DNA from: Bin87 sp963666865
GTDB taxonomy: Bacteria > Chloroflexota > Dehalococcoidia > Lucifugimonadales > UBA3495
NCBI GenBank assembly: GCA_963666865.1
Contig: OY763072.1
Coordinates: 4,092,001-4,156,000 of the forward strand
Length of the DNA stretch: 64,000 nt
Reading direction: 5' to 3'
Positions 27,004-34,177 of this stretch are shown here, in pieces. Under the pieces are notes generated by a model. The model worked only from the letters and a program-made list of their open reading frames with translations. It did not search any database and was not told where the DNA came from. Each line of letters begins with the position of its first letter. Positions within the stretch are counted from its first letter, which is position 1. The position numbers were made by a program, and so were the translations under genes.

Positions 27004-27057
27004 CGTCATTCCGGCGAAAGAACGTCACCCCGTACTCGATACGGGGCCGGAATCCAG
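27004..27057. repeat. REP-like hairpin with nested inner hairpin
   Basis: The outer arms are ATTCCGG and CCGGAAT, as in the other REP copies of this window. Between them, after GCGAAAG, comes AACGTCA and an inner hairpin (CCCCGTA, loop CTCGA, TACGGGG). The same layout with a different inner stem occurs inverted at 53595-53643. The right end (CCAG) contributes to the AGGAG ribosome-binding site of the following gene. Confidence 0.8.
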
Positions 27058-27069
27058 GAGCGAAACTCC

Positions 27070-27666
27070 ATGATCAGCAACACCGACGCCGTCCGCGTCA
27101 TCGACAACAACCGCGAAGACGCCGTAGTCATACCCACCATGAACGCCGGCAACGTCCGCTTTGGCCTGCCTTCCGTCACCTCCAACCAGAACCTTGACCT
27201 CCCCATCTCCGGCGCCATGGGCAAGGCCAGCAACGTCGGCCTCGGCGTCGCCCTGGCCCAGCCGGGACGCAAAGTCATGGTGCTGGACGGCGACGGCAGC
27301 CTCCTGATGAACCTGGGCGCGCTGGTCACCACGGCCACCAAAGCCCCCAGGAACTTCTACCACTTCCTCTTCAACAACGGCGTCTATGCCGTCACCGGCG
27401 GACAGCCCATACCCGGCTCCGACGGCGTCACTGACTGGCAGGAAGTCGCCAAAGGCGCCGGCTACGCCGCCGTCTTCTCCTTCGACAACCTGGAAGACTT
27501 CACCACCGGCATCAGCGAAGTCCTCGCCGCGGAAGGACCGGTCTTCATCCACCTCGCCGTGGAGCCGGAGATTGAGAACACGCCGGTGCAGTTCCGCGTC
27601 CGCGCCTCCCGCACCGCCAAGCAGGCTTACGACGAAGTAACCGCCGCCCTGGCCGGCGACAACTAG
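27070..27666 (+). CDS. Sulfopyruvate decarboxylase beta subunit-like (TPP-binding domain)
   Basis: A 198-residue protein matching the TPP/Mg-binding half of these decarboxylases, the size of ComE. The motif LDGDGSLLMNLGALVT, then FYHFLFNNGVY, gives the GDG-x(n)-NN pattern that binds magnesium and diphosphate. It is separated from the alpha subunit gene by 85 bp that contain a nested REP hairpin. A paralogue with this motif destroyed lies at 28758. The reaction is probably decarboxylation of sulfopyruvate or a related 3-substituted pyruvate. Confidence 0.78.
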   Translation: MISNTDAVRVIDNNREDAVVIPTMNAGNVRFGLPSVTSNQNLDLPISGAMGKASNVGLGVALAQPGRKVMVLDGDGSLLMNLGALVTTATKAPRNFYHFLFNNGVYAVTGGQPIPGSDGVTDWQEVAKGAGYAAVFSFDNLEDFTTGISEVLAAEGPVFIHLAVEPEIENTPVQFRVRASRTAKQAYDEVTAALAGDN

Positions 27667-27687
27667 CGCTTTCCAACCCGCCCGCCG

Positions 27688-28062
27688 ATGGAGCACAACC
27701 GGGGTTCGGGCCACCGGCCCACGCTGCCGGAGACCATCACCGCGGGCGGCGTCACCAGATGGCTGACCAGACACTTGCGTTATGAACCCTACCCGGACGT
27801 TACTGCCTCCAGAATTCAACACGCCCTGGAAAACTGGGTTGTCCGGGGAATTTGCTTGGACGGACGAAGGCGCCGCGAAACGATAACCTATTGGGGATTC
27901 GTCCCGGGCCGAAACGAGCTGTTTCGAGTCGTGATCTCGCTGGATGACCAAGAGATTATAACGGCCCACTTTGACAACTCCGTAGCCAAGCGCATTGAAG
28001 AAGAAAATCGTCCCTGGTTCAGGCAACGTTGCAGAGACTTGGAGGTACGAGATGCGGGTTAG
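27688..28062 (+). CDS. DUF4258-like protein, putative toxin of a small two-gene module
   Basis: A 124-residue basic protein. The core TASRIQHALENWVVRGICLDGRRRRETITYWGFVP, then ELFRVVISLDDQEIITAHFD, follows the pattern of DUF4258/RelE-like small proteins. These are often paired with DUF2283 proteins, and the next gene looks like one. No Shine-Dalgarno precedes the ATG, so the start is unsure. Toxicity is inferred from the pairing only. Confidence 0.5.
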   Translation: MEHNRGSGHRPTLPETITAGGVTRWLTRHLRYEPYPDVTASRIQHALENWVVRGICLDGRRRRETITYWGFVPGRNELFRVVISLDDQEIITAHFDNSVAKRIEEENRPWFRQRCRDLEVRDAG

Positions 28063-28453
28063 CTACTACCCTGAAGACGATGCTTTGGTAATAGAGGCGT
28101 TCCGGGGAGGATGTAGCGGCGGTACCCTGCGGGACGATTTCGGCGTTATCCTGAACTTCGCGGACGTAGGCAGCGAGGACGTTGCAAGGATAGACGTACT
28201 GCACGTTACCGACTTTCTCCCGCTCGACGCGAAGCGGGGCTACGACGCCGATGCCGACACCCTGACCCTGGGCGACAAGCCGGACGCCGACGCCGACTAC
28301 CGCGTGGTGGACAACGGCGACTTTGTAAGCTACCGGCAGTGGTTTGACGACGGCAGCCAATGGGACGTAGTGGCGTTGGACCTGCGGCAGGCGTCCAAAT
28401 ATCTGGCACCGGCGATTGCCGCTTCATCGCAGCCGAAGACCGTCAGCGTCTGA
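28052..28453 (+). CDS. DUF2283-like protein, putative antitoxin
   Basis: A 133-residue acidic protein whose start (MRVSYYPEDDALVIEAF) and DDFGVILNFAD segment resemble DUF2283 (typically a 'Y-x-P-x-x-DALYI' opening). It overlaps the upstream gene by 11 bp and has a good GGAGGT ribosome-binding site. The C-terminal part, with DADADTLTLGDKPDADADY and an alanine-rich end, is longer than usual for the family. The pair may be a toxin-antitoxin module. Confidence 0.5.
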   Translation: MRVSYYPEDDALVIEAFRGGCSGGTLRDDFGVILNFADVGSEDVARIDVLHVTDFLPLDAKRGYDADADTLTLGDKPDADADYRVVDNGDFVSYRQWFDDGSQWDVVALDLRQASKYLAPAIAASSQPKTVSV

Positions 28454-28472
28454 CGACTCATCCAGGCCAGCC

Positions 28473-28691
28473 ATGCCCAAGCTCCGTCCCTTCAGCATCT
28501 TCGGCCGCCTGCTGGCTTCCGCCGTGGTCGTGGCCGGCTTCTACCTACTTTGGCTGGGCTTTATCGAAGGCAACGCGCTCAAGGCTGTCCCGGGAGCCAT
28601 CCTGATCCCTGCCGGCCTCTACGCGATGGTCTCCTCCCGCCGCGCTGAGATTCGCCGCGAAAAAGACCGTGAAGGCAATATTGACGATTAA
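28473..28691 (+). CDS. Small membrane protein
   Basis: A 72-residue protein with two membrane helices (GRLLASAVVVAGFYLLWLGF and KAVPGAILIPAGLYAMV) and a charged C terminus (SSRRAEIRREKDREGN). The family is not recognised. It lies between the DUF2283-like gene and the degenerate TPP-binding paralogue. No strong ribosome-binding site was seen. Confidence 0.5.
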   Translation: MPKLRPFSIFGRLLASAVVVAGFYLLWLGFIEGNALKAVPGAILIPAGLYAMVSSRRAEIRREKDREGNIDD

Positions 28692-28721
28692 CCGGCCTAT
28701 ATTCCATCCCCAATCAACCAA

Positions 28722-28744
28722 AATCCTGTTTATCCTGTTTATCC
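28722..28744. repeat. Short tandem repeat ATCCTGTTT
   Basis: Two and a half copies of ATCCTGTTT lie in the 66-bp gap before the degenerate TPP-binding gene. Sequences of this kind (and their complement, AAACAGGAT) are dispersed in many bacterial genomes and also appear, in altered form, within the inverted repeat at 38221-38311. Confidence 0.5.
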
Positions 28745-28757
28745 ATGTAAATAAACC

Positions 28758-29321
28758 ATGATCCCCTCCCACGAAGTCGCCCGCGCCATCAACTACCATC
28801 GCCAGGAGTCGCTGGTGGTGTCCACTTCGGCGGCTTTGCGCGACTGGCACCAGGTATCCGACCGCCGCGATCTGGACATCGACCTCACCGACTGCATGGA
28901 CCGCGCCCCCGCCGTCGGCCTGGGCCTGTCCATCGCCCAGCCGAACCGCCGCATCCTGGTGCTGGACTGTGACGCCACGCTGCGCACCGACCTGGCCAGT
29001 CTGGCCACCATCGGCGAATCTGCCCCGGTCAACCTGGTTCACTTCGTGATGGAAGACGCCGACCACACGTCCACCGACGGAACGCCCATCCGCGGCCTGG
29101 ACCGCATCGACTTCGAGGGAATGGCCCGCAGTGCCGGCTATGCGCACGCCTGCCGCTACGACAACCTGGAAGAGTTCCTCATCGGGATGGAAGACGTTAT
29201 GCGCCGGCCCGGCCCGGTCCTCGTCGCCGTCCGGGTAATGCCCGACGCGGAACCACCGCCATTCCCCCAGCGCACCATGGCCCAGGGTTGGGCCGAAGTG
29301 CGCCACACCCTCAGCCAGTAG
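28758..29321 (+). CDS. Degenerate TPP-binding-domain paralogue of the decarboxylase beta subunit
   Basis: A 187-residue protein alignable over its length with the ComE-like protein at 27070. Both share 'ApxVGLGLxIAQPxRxIlVLD', 'APxN..HF', 'GtPI.G.D', 'AGYA..', 'YDNLEeF..GmedVm...GPVlv.v'. The cofactor motif is lost: GDG is replaced by DCDAT, and the NN pair by ED. It therefore probably cannot bind magnesium-TPP and may be a structural or regulatory subunit. No Shine-Dalgarno is seen before the ATG. The gene has no frameshift or stop, so it seems maintained. Confidence 0.7.
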   Translation: MIPSHEVARAINYHRQESLVVSTSAALRDWHQVSDRRDLDIDLTDCMDRAPAVGLGLSIAQPNRRILVLDCDATLRTDLASLATIGESAPVNLVHFVMEDADHTSTDGTPIRGLDRIDFEGMARSAGYAHACRYDNLEEFLIGMEDVMRRPGPVLVAVRVMPDAEPPPFPQRTMAQGWAEVRHTLSQ

Positions 29322-29353
29322 CCCGCACTACCCGGGCAAGAATGCCAACTCGC

Positions 29354-29380
29354 CCGCTCATGGTGAGCTTGTCGAACCAC
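29354..29380. repeat. Dispersed repeat (CTCATGGTGAGCTTGTCGAAC type)
   Basis: A sequence of this type is widely dispersed in bacterial genomes. Here it overlaps the 3' end of the DtxR-type regulator gene and supplies its stop codon and last codons (SGSTSSP). Confidence 0.55.
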
Positions 29381-30158
29381 TGGCAATCCCGTCGCCTTCG
29401 TCTCCGCCGCTCTCGTCCGGCCGTAACACAATCTGCCGCGCCACGTTGTAGCCGATGGAGATGCGGTCAACCTCCGTCTCCACCTGCATGACCCCCAGGT
29501 AGGGCATCCCCTCCAGCAGGGTGATGCGGCGCTCCGGCACCAATTGAGCTCCGCCCAGGAATTTGAGCAAGTCGGCGTCCTCTTCCGGAACCCGGTCCAC
29601 CACGTAGGTTGTGCCGCTGGTGGCATTGTCCAGCGTGACCGCTCCCGGCGCCGGAGCGCTGGGGCCGCTGCCGGGAATGGGCCAGCCGAAGGGCGAGTGG
29701 GTCGGGTTGCCTAGCCGCTCCATCAGCTTGGCCTCCAACGCCTCGGACATGCCGTGCTCCAGCTGGTGAGCCTCGATGTGGGCCTCGTGCAGTTCCATGC
29801 CCAGCAGCCTGACCACCAGCCATTCGGCCAGCCGGTGGCGTCGCGCGATGTTCTCCCCTTCCCTCTTCCCCCGCGCCGTCATGCGGATGCGCTTGTCGTT
29901 CCCGATGTCCACCAGCCCCTGCTTCTGCATTCGCCGCAACATCCCGGCCACCGACGGCACCGATGTGCCCAATCCCTCAGTGGGCGGCAGTTGACGCAGC
30001 GCCTCGGTCAGCTGGGTCAGCGTGGGTATCTCGGAATCCTCCCACATCTTGTACAGCGACAGCAGGTAGTTCTCGGTAACCGGCGACAGGCGGTCGGGAG
30101 CATCATGCCCCTGGGCTTGGGCAGTAGTGGCGGCATTCGATTTACGCGGACGTGGCAT
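29358..30158 (-). CDS. DtxR/MntR family metal-dependent transcriptional regulator
   Basis: A 266-residue iron- or manganese-dependent repressor homologue. The winged helix-turn-helix is visible as LSPVTENYLLSLYKM to VPSVAGMLRRMQKQGLVDI. It is followed by the dimerisation and metal region with RRHRLAEWLVVRLLGMELHEAHIEAHQLEHGMSEALEAKLMERLGNP, with its conserved E-x2-H and HxxE-type ligands. A C-terminal FeoA-like domain (VPEEDADLLKFLGGAQLVP) completes the long-form architecture. The start at 30158 follows GGGGGAT. Target genes are not evident nearby. Confidence 0.88.
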   Translation of the reverse strand: MPRPRKSNAATTAQAQGHDAPDRLSPVTENYLLSLYKMWEDSEIPTLTQLTEALRQLPPTEGLGTSVPSVAGMLRRMQKQGLVDIGNDKRIRMTARGKREGENIARRHRLAEWLVVRLLGMELHEAHIEAHQLEHGMSEALEAKLMERLGNPTHSPFGWPIPGSGPSAPAPGAVTLDNATSGTTYVVDRVPEEDADLLKFLGGAQLVPERRITLLEGMPYLGVMQVETEVDRISIGYNVARQIVLRPDESGGDEGDGIASGSTSSP

Positions 30159-30271
30159 GGTATCCCCCACAAGACCATGCAGGATCTGGCCGGATTATAC
30201 CCTAATCGCTATGCAAACGCCGCCGATGCGGGTGTTTGGGCAACGTTGCAATTCAGGTGGTCTAACTTTTT

Positions 30272-30337
30272 CGTCATTCCGGCGAAAGCCGGAATCCAGT
30301 AGCGTTTCCTGGACTCCGGCTTTCGCTGAAGTGACCG
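30272..30337. repeat. REPIN-like pair of inverted REP hairpins
   Basis: The left unit (30272-30299) has stem ATTCCGGC, loop GAAA and GCCGGAAT, ending CCAG. The right unit (30309-30336) is an inverted, slightly diverged copy beginning CTGGA. They are 9 bp apart. This head-to-head arrangement of REP units is the layout called REPIN in other bacteria. Confidence 0.8.
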
Positions 30338-30360
30338 ATTATCAACTATCAACCGAACCA

Positions 30361-30472
30361 GGTAGTGTTCCGTTTTAGGTGGTTTGTCCTCACGTAGGGG
30401 CGGGTTTGAAACCCGCCCCTACACGCCGCGAACGGATCCAGAAGATTCGACCACCTAAATGGGAACGCTACC
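30361..30472. mobile_element. MITE-like element with 23-bp terminal inverted repeats
   Basis: Arms at 30361-30383 and 30450-30472 are inverted copies matching at 20 of 23 positions (GGTAGTGTTCC...AGGTGGT against GGTAGCGTTCC...AGGTGGT). The 112-bp unit encloses a GTAGGGGC-type palindrome and has no coding capacity. I found no clear target-site duplication. The size and ends suggest a non-autonomous insertion element whose transposase is elsewhere. Confidence 0.6.
30394..30422. repeat. GTAGGGGC-type palindrome, copy 3
   Basis: A 29-bp palindrome (GTAGGGGCGGGTTT, central G, complementary arm) inside the element with 23-bp inverted ends. It is the third copy of this family after 2052 and 24263. 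Its inner bases differ from both but are again self-complementary. Confidence 0.85.
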
Positions 30473-30546
30473 GCAAGTTTGTAGTACAGTGGCTTTTACC
30501 CGAACCGGCCGGCAGCCGCCATTAACGTCCAACCGGGAGCAACGCC

Positions 30547-31107
30547 ATGACCACCGCCAACCCGCTGCCTCGCGGCGAAATCACCCAGCAACTGGACGGC
30601 ACTTACGAGCTGTTCCCCCTGCCCACCGACGAGGAAATCCTGTCCGGCATCCTCCGCGACTGCCTGGCCGAGTGGGAGCGCATCCGCATCGGCCTGTTGA
30701 TCCCCGGCGCGGTGTGGGAAATCAAACCGCCCCGCGAACCGCGCATCGGCTATCTGGACGGCTACTTCACCGTGGACTTCCAGGAATGGCACCTGCACCT
30801 GTGCATCGGCGATTCCAAGTCATCACCGCCGGAAGTGGCCCGCTTGCGCCGCGCCGCCCGCGCCGAACTGTATCGTCGTCTCAACCCGGACCACCAGCCC
30901 ACGTCCTGGGGCTTCCGCCTCTTCAACGGCGGCGGCCAGCAGCAGATCACGGTGCTGCTGCCCAACCCCCACCTGGACGAGCACCAGAACTACATGGAAA
31001 ACCCCGACTGGGATCGCCTCTACCTGTGGGACCGGCTGCGGGAGAAATACCTGGCGACGGGCGAGGACCCGGTGGACCGGACAGCGCCGGGCTTTTGGCA
31101 TGGATAA
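30547..31107 (+). CDS. Conserved hypothetical protein
   Basis: A 186-residue soluble protein with a good GGGAG ribosome-binding site. Visible features are LPRGEITQQLDGTYELFPLP, IGYLDGYFTVDFQEWHLHLCIGD, RRAARAELYRRLN and GFRLFNGGGQQQITVLLPNP. The order suggests a mixed alpha/beta fold with a C-terminal YMENPDWDRLYLWDRLREKYL helix. I do not recognise a function or catalytic motif. It is 89 bp upstream of another unknown gene on the same strand. Confidence 0.6.
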   Translation: MTTANPLPRGEITQQLDGTYELFPLPTDEEILSGILRDCLAEWERIRIGLLIPGAVWEIKPPREPRIGYLDGYFTVDFQEWHLHLCIGDSKSSPPEVARLRRAARAELYRRLNPDHQPTSWGFRLFNGGGQQQITVLLPNPHLDEHQNYMENPDWDRLYLWDRLREKYLATGEDPVDRTAPGFWHG

Positions 31108-31196
31108 CCAACCCTATGCTTACGGCTCACGCGCACCGCTTGCCTCCCGGCATAACCCCCGCTACGATACCCGACATCCTTTTGCGGGAGCCACCC

Positions 31197-31577
31197 ATGC
31201 ACCATTGGACCGTCGGCGGCGACATCTACATCGGCTGGCCCGACCACGGGGCCGAGGAACGCCGCTACACCATCGTTGACCTTGACCGGTTCGGCAAGGT
31301 CTTTCGCGCCCGGGTCACCGACGGCGCGCGGCAGGGCGGCTTCATGGTCATCTTCGACTGCCCCAACATCATCATGGAGCAGTTGGCCGAGCAGGCGTCC
31401 CACGCACTGGGCTTCCGCGTCATCGTGTCCAGCCTCCGCACCAGCATCGAGGGCACGGTGGTCCGCAGCTTCGACTACGAATGGTATCCCACGCCGGAGT
31501 ACGCGGAGCGTCCCCACGCGCTGGCGATGACCCTGGCCAGCCTGTACAACGAAATCGCTCCGGGACAGGCCGGCTAA
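31197..31577 (+). CDS. Hypothetical protein
   Basis: A 126-residue protein starting at an ATG 6 nt after GGGAG. It begins MHHWTVGGDIYIGWPDHGAEE and contains RYTIVDLDRFGKVFRARVTDG and GFRVIVSSLRTSIEG. A PilZ-like or small beta-barrel fold is possible, but no known motif is clear. It is probably co-transcribed with the preceding hypothetical gene. A REPIN-like element follows its stop. Confidence 0.5.
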   Translation: MHHWTVGGDIYIGWPDHGAEERRYTIVDLDRFGKVFRARVTDGARQGGFMVIFDCPNIIMEQLAEQASHALGFRVIVSSLRTSIEGTVVRSFDYEWYPTPEYAERPHALAMTLASLYNEIAPGQAG

Positions 31578-31604
31578 AGGGCAGCGGCGGTTGGAAAATA
31601 AACC

Positions 31605-31701
31605 CGTCGTTCCTGCGAAAGCAGGAACCCAGAAAAGTCTGACGGAAAGAAACGTTGCGGGATCTTACGCTCTCTGGATTCCCGCTTTCGCGGGAATGAC
31701 G
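31605..31701. repeat. REPIN-like element, 97 bp
   Basis: The left unit (31605-31632) has stem GTTCCTGC/GCAGGAAC around GAAA. The right unit (31674-31701) is inverted with stem ATTCCCGC/GCGGGAAT around GAAA. The 41-bp middle is related, in opposite orientation, to that of the element at 39431-39528. The two units differ in stem bases but keep the pairing. Confidence 0.85.
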
Positions 31702-31718
31702 AGAAACAGCGAAAGGGT

Positions 31719-33107
31719 TTAACCACCACCTGGTATATTTGGATGCCCCCACAGCGGATGCCGGAACGTCGGCGCCAACGCCGGGTTCAGATCCCGCCGC
31801 GAGCGGCCCGCCGCGCCGCCATCATGCGTCGTATCCGTACTCCTCGAAACCCCGTCGCCGTCTTCCCCTTCGGTTCGACGGCGCGCTGACGGCGGCGCCC
31901 GTCGGGCCGTCAGGTGGTTCAGATGTAGCGCCAGTTCCTGCAAGCTGTGCAGGTTGTGGGCCGGCAGGAAGTCGTCGATGTACGGCAGCGCCGCCTGCAT
32001 CCCCCGGGTCAGCGGCTGGTAGTCCGGCGACCCCAGCAGCGGGTTCAGCCAGATCAGGCGGTGGCAGCTGCGTTGCAATCGCGCCATCTCTTGCGACAAC
32101 AGTTCGGGGTCGCCCCGGTCCCATCCGTCCGATATGACCAGCGCCACCGCGCCGCCGCGCAGGGTTCGCCGCGCCCACCGATAGTTGAACGACTTGATGG
32201 CCTCGCCGATGCGGGTGCCGCCGGCCCAGTCGGGCACCGCCCGCGCCACCTCGGACACCACCCGGTCAACGCCGCGATGCTCCAGATGCCTTGTGATGCG
32301 AGTGAGCCGGGTGGCGAACAGAAACGCCTCCAACTGCTGACCGCTCACGGCCATCGTATGTACAAAGTGCAGCAGCATCCGGGTGTAGCGTTCCATGGAC
32401 CCGCTGACGTCGCAGATCAGGGCCAGCGGCCGGGGCTTGGTCTTGCGCTGGCGGTGGGCCAGGTCGATCATCTCGCCGCCGTGGGACAGGCTTCGGCGCA
32501 TACTGCGGCGCAGGTCAATCTCCGACCCGTCACCCCACGTGAGCCTGCGGGTCCGCCGGCGTCCCAGATCCCAGGCCAGATCGGCCATCAGGGAACGGGC
32601 GGCGGCCACCTCCGCCGGCGTGTATTCGGCGAAGTCCCTCTGCCGCAGCACCTCCTGCGCGCTGAAGGAGCGTTGCAGGTCCACCACCGGCTGCCGGTCT
32701 CCGGCATCCTCCGCGCCGTCATCCTGCGGTGGGCCGTCGGAGGTATCCTCCCGGTGGGGCATCACCCGAGGCGTCCGGTAGCGTCTCTCCTCGCCCATGG
32801 AGCGCAGGTCCCGCATACTGCGCCCGTGGGCCGGCCGTCGCCAGAACACCTGGAACGCCTCGTCAAAAAGCTCCAAATCGCTGCGTCTATGCACCAGCAG
32901 CGCCCGCGCCGCCAGCCGGAAGTCGTTGCGGTTCCCGCCGATGGGCACAAACTCCGTCGCCCGCACCAAATCCAGCATATTGCCGGAACCAACATCCAAC
33001 CCCAACCGCCGCAAAACCTCCCCGAACATCAGCAGGTTGGGGAGGATGGAGCCCTCGCCGGCATCGGCCGGCGCGGTGTGCAAGTTGACGTTGAGGGTGG
33101 TGGTCAT
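31719..33107 (-). CDS. VWA domain protein, CoxE-like
   Basis: A 462-residue protein with a CoxE-type von Willebrand A domain. The MIDAS motif DVSGSMERYT and GGTRIGEAIKSFNYRW are visible, followed by LVISDGWDRGD. An N-terminal helical region and a proline/arginine-rich C-terminal tail flank it. CoxE proteins work with MoxR-type AAA ATPases in maturing carbon monoxide dehydrogenase and other enzymes; such an ATPase is encoded 4 kb away (37219). No CODH genes are visible. It overlaps the preceding small gene by 4 bp. Confidence 0.82.
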   Translation of the reverse strand: MTTTLNVNLHTAPADAGEGSILPNLLMFGEVLRRLGLDVGSGNMLDLVRATEFVPIGGNRNDFRLAARALLVHRRSDLELFDEAFQVFWRRPAHGRSMRDLRSMGEERRYRTPRVMPHREDTSDGPPQDDGAEDAGDRQPVVDLQRSFSAQEVLRQRDFAEYTPAEVAAARSLMADLAWDLGRRRTRRLTWGDGSEIDLRRSMRRSLSHGGEMIDLAHRQRKTKPRPLALICDVSGSMERYTRMLLHFVHTMAVSGQQLEAFLFATRLTRITRHLEHRGVDRVVSEVARAVPDWAGGTRIGEAIKSFNYRWARRTLRGGAVALVISDGWDRGDPELLSQEMARLQRSCHRLIWLNPLLGSPDYQPLTRGMQAALPYIDDFLPAHNLHSLQELALHLNHLTARRAPPSARRRTEGEDGDGVSRSTDTTHDGGAAGRSRRDLNPALAPTFRHPLWGHPNIPGGG

Positions 33108-33448
33108 GCGGACCCGGTGGCAGCGACCGCAGCGCCTTCCGCCTGGGCCGAAGGAAGGTCATCCCGCCAACTCGTCAAGTAACGAATCTCCGTCGGAACC
33201 AACACTTCGTACTCGCCCCAAAAATAGCGCGCGTGGGTTTGCTTGATAGTCTCCACGGATGCACCACCCAGGACAACGTACTCCATACGAACCGGCTTGC
33301 CCGCCTTCAAGCAGGCATTGAGCTCGTCCATCTGCTCGTCCTCAAGCTTGTACAGCCGCTCTTCCGCATCCTCAACGTTGTCGTACACCGTAATTCTGGT
33401 GGGAATCTTGCCATGCCGGTCGTGTTCAACCAGAAAGTTCTGGCCCAT
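33104..33448 (-). CDS. Hypothetical protein between alarmone synthetase and CoxE-like gene
   Basis: A 114-residue acidic protein with a strong ribosome-binding site (GGAGGATAGGAG). It has RITVYDNVEDAEERLYKLEDEQMDELN and a tryptophan/tyrosine-rich middle. No family is recognised. It lies 31 bp after the small alarmone synthetase gene and overlaps the CoxE-like gene. By position it could be an antitoxin or partner of the synthetase, which is speculation. Confidence 0.5.
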   Translation of the reverse strand: MGQNFLVEHDRHGKIPTRITVYDNVEDAEERLYKLEDEQMDELNACLKAGKPVRMEYVVLGGASVETIKQTHARYFWGEYEVLVPTEIRYLTSWRDDLPSAQAEGAAVAATGSA

Positions 33449-33479
33449 CTCCTATCCTCCTGTTCGCAGCCCGGCCCGG

Positions 33480-34127
33480 TTACCTGGAATGGGCAGATAT
33501 TATCACACTGCGCGCTTGGTCAATCTCGGCATCCGGCAAGTCAACGCCTTTCAGGTCACATCGCCAGGCCAGTTCCGACAGCTCCTGTAACGCCTGGTTG
33601 ACGTCCGACCGGCCGCCGCCATACTTGATGGAAATATCGTAGCCGGCGGCCTGCTCAGAAACCAGTTGCCAACGGTGCTGGTTGCGTGTCTGTACCTGAA
33701 TTTCCATTAGCTGGCCTTGATAGCGAATGTCCAAGTGAATGGCCCGATATCCGAACTTGGGATTATCGCTCTTGTCGTCGACTTGCTGGACATCATAGAT
33801 TGCCAGCAGTCGAGCTACGATGGCGCGCTGAACCGCACTGCCGGACACGATGATGCGACAACCAGCGAGGTCGGTGACCCGGGACAGGGCCAACTCCGGG
33901 CGGCGTTGCAGCTTTGCAACTACTGTTTCGAGTCGTTTCGTACGGGAACCAATCTCAGCGTCCGGCGCTAAATCGCGCAATTCCTCTTCCAAACTCTGGC
34001 GGAGTGAGGTTAGGCTGCGCTGGTAACTTCGGTAGGTTGCACGGTCGGAAGGGGCGGTTTGCTCTATACCCCGCCGCAACCGCTCACCAAGGTCGTCAAT
34101 TTCGTCGTCCGTGAATTGTGTCGTCAT
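33480..34127 (-). CDS. RelA/SpoT-domain small alarmone synthetase-like protein
   Basis: A 215-residue protein with only the nucleotidyltransferase-type RelA/SpoT domain. Its motifs are LSRVTDLAGCRIIV (RxxDxxGxR, pyrophosphate donor site), NPKFGYRAIHLDI and LMEIQVQTRNQHRW. There is no HD hydrolase, TGS or ACT domain. Proteins of this size make (p)ppGpp-like alarmones or, as toxSAS enzymes, (p)ppApp or pyrophosphorylate tRNA. The start follows GGGAG. GC content is lower than in the flanking genes. A neighbouring unknown 114-residue gene follows. Confidence 0.78.
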   Translation of the reverse strand: MTTQFTDDEIDDLGERLRRGIEQTAPSDRATYRSYQRSLTSLRQSLEEELRDLAPDAEIGSRTKRLETVVAKLQRRPELALSRVTDLAGCRIIVSGSAVQRAIVARLLAIYDVQQVDDKSDNPKFGYRAIHLDIRYQGQLMEIQVQTRNQHRWQLVSEQAAGYDISIKYGGGRSDVNQALQELSELAWRCDLKGVDLPDAEIDQARSVIISAHSR

Positions 34128-34177
34128 TTCTCATCTCCCAATGTCGGACAATCCCCAAACCCTAATGCCGTCAAGCG

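Larger units (their letters stand above)
30171..30546. other. Gene-free repeat-rich interval
   Basis: This interval between the DtxR-type gene and the next forward gene contains no convincing coding sequence. It holds a paired REP element, a short element with long terminal inverted repeats and, inside that, a GTAGGGGC-type palindrome, listed separately. The first 100 bp hold the divergent upstream region of the regulator. Confidence 0.7.
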
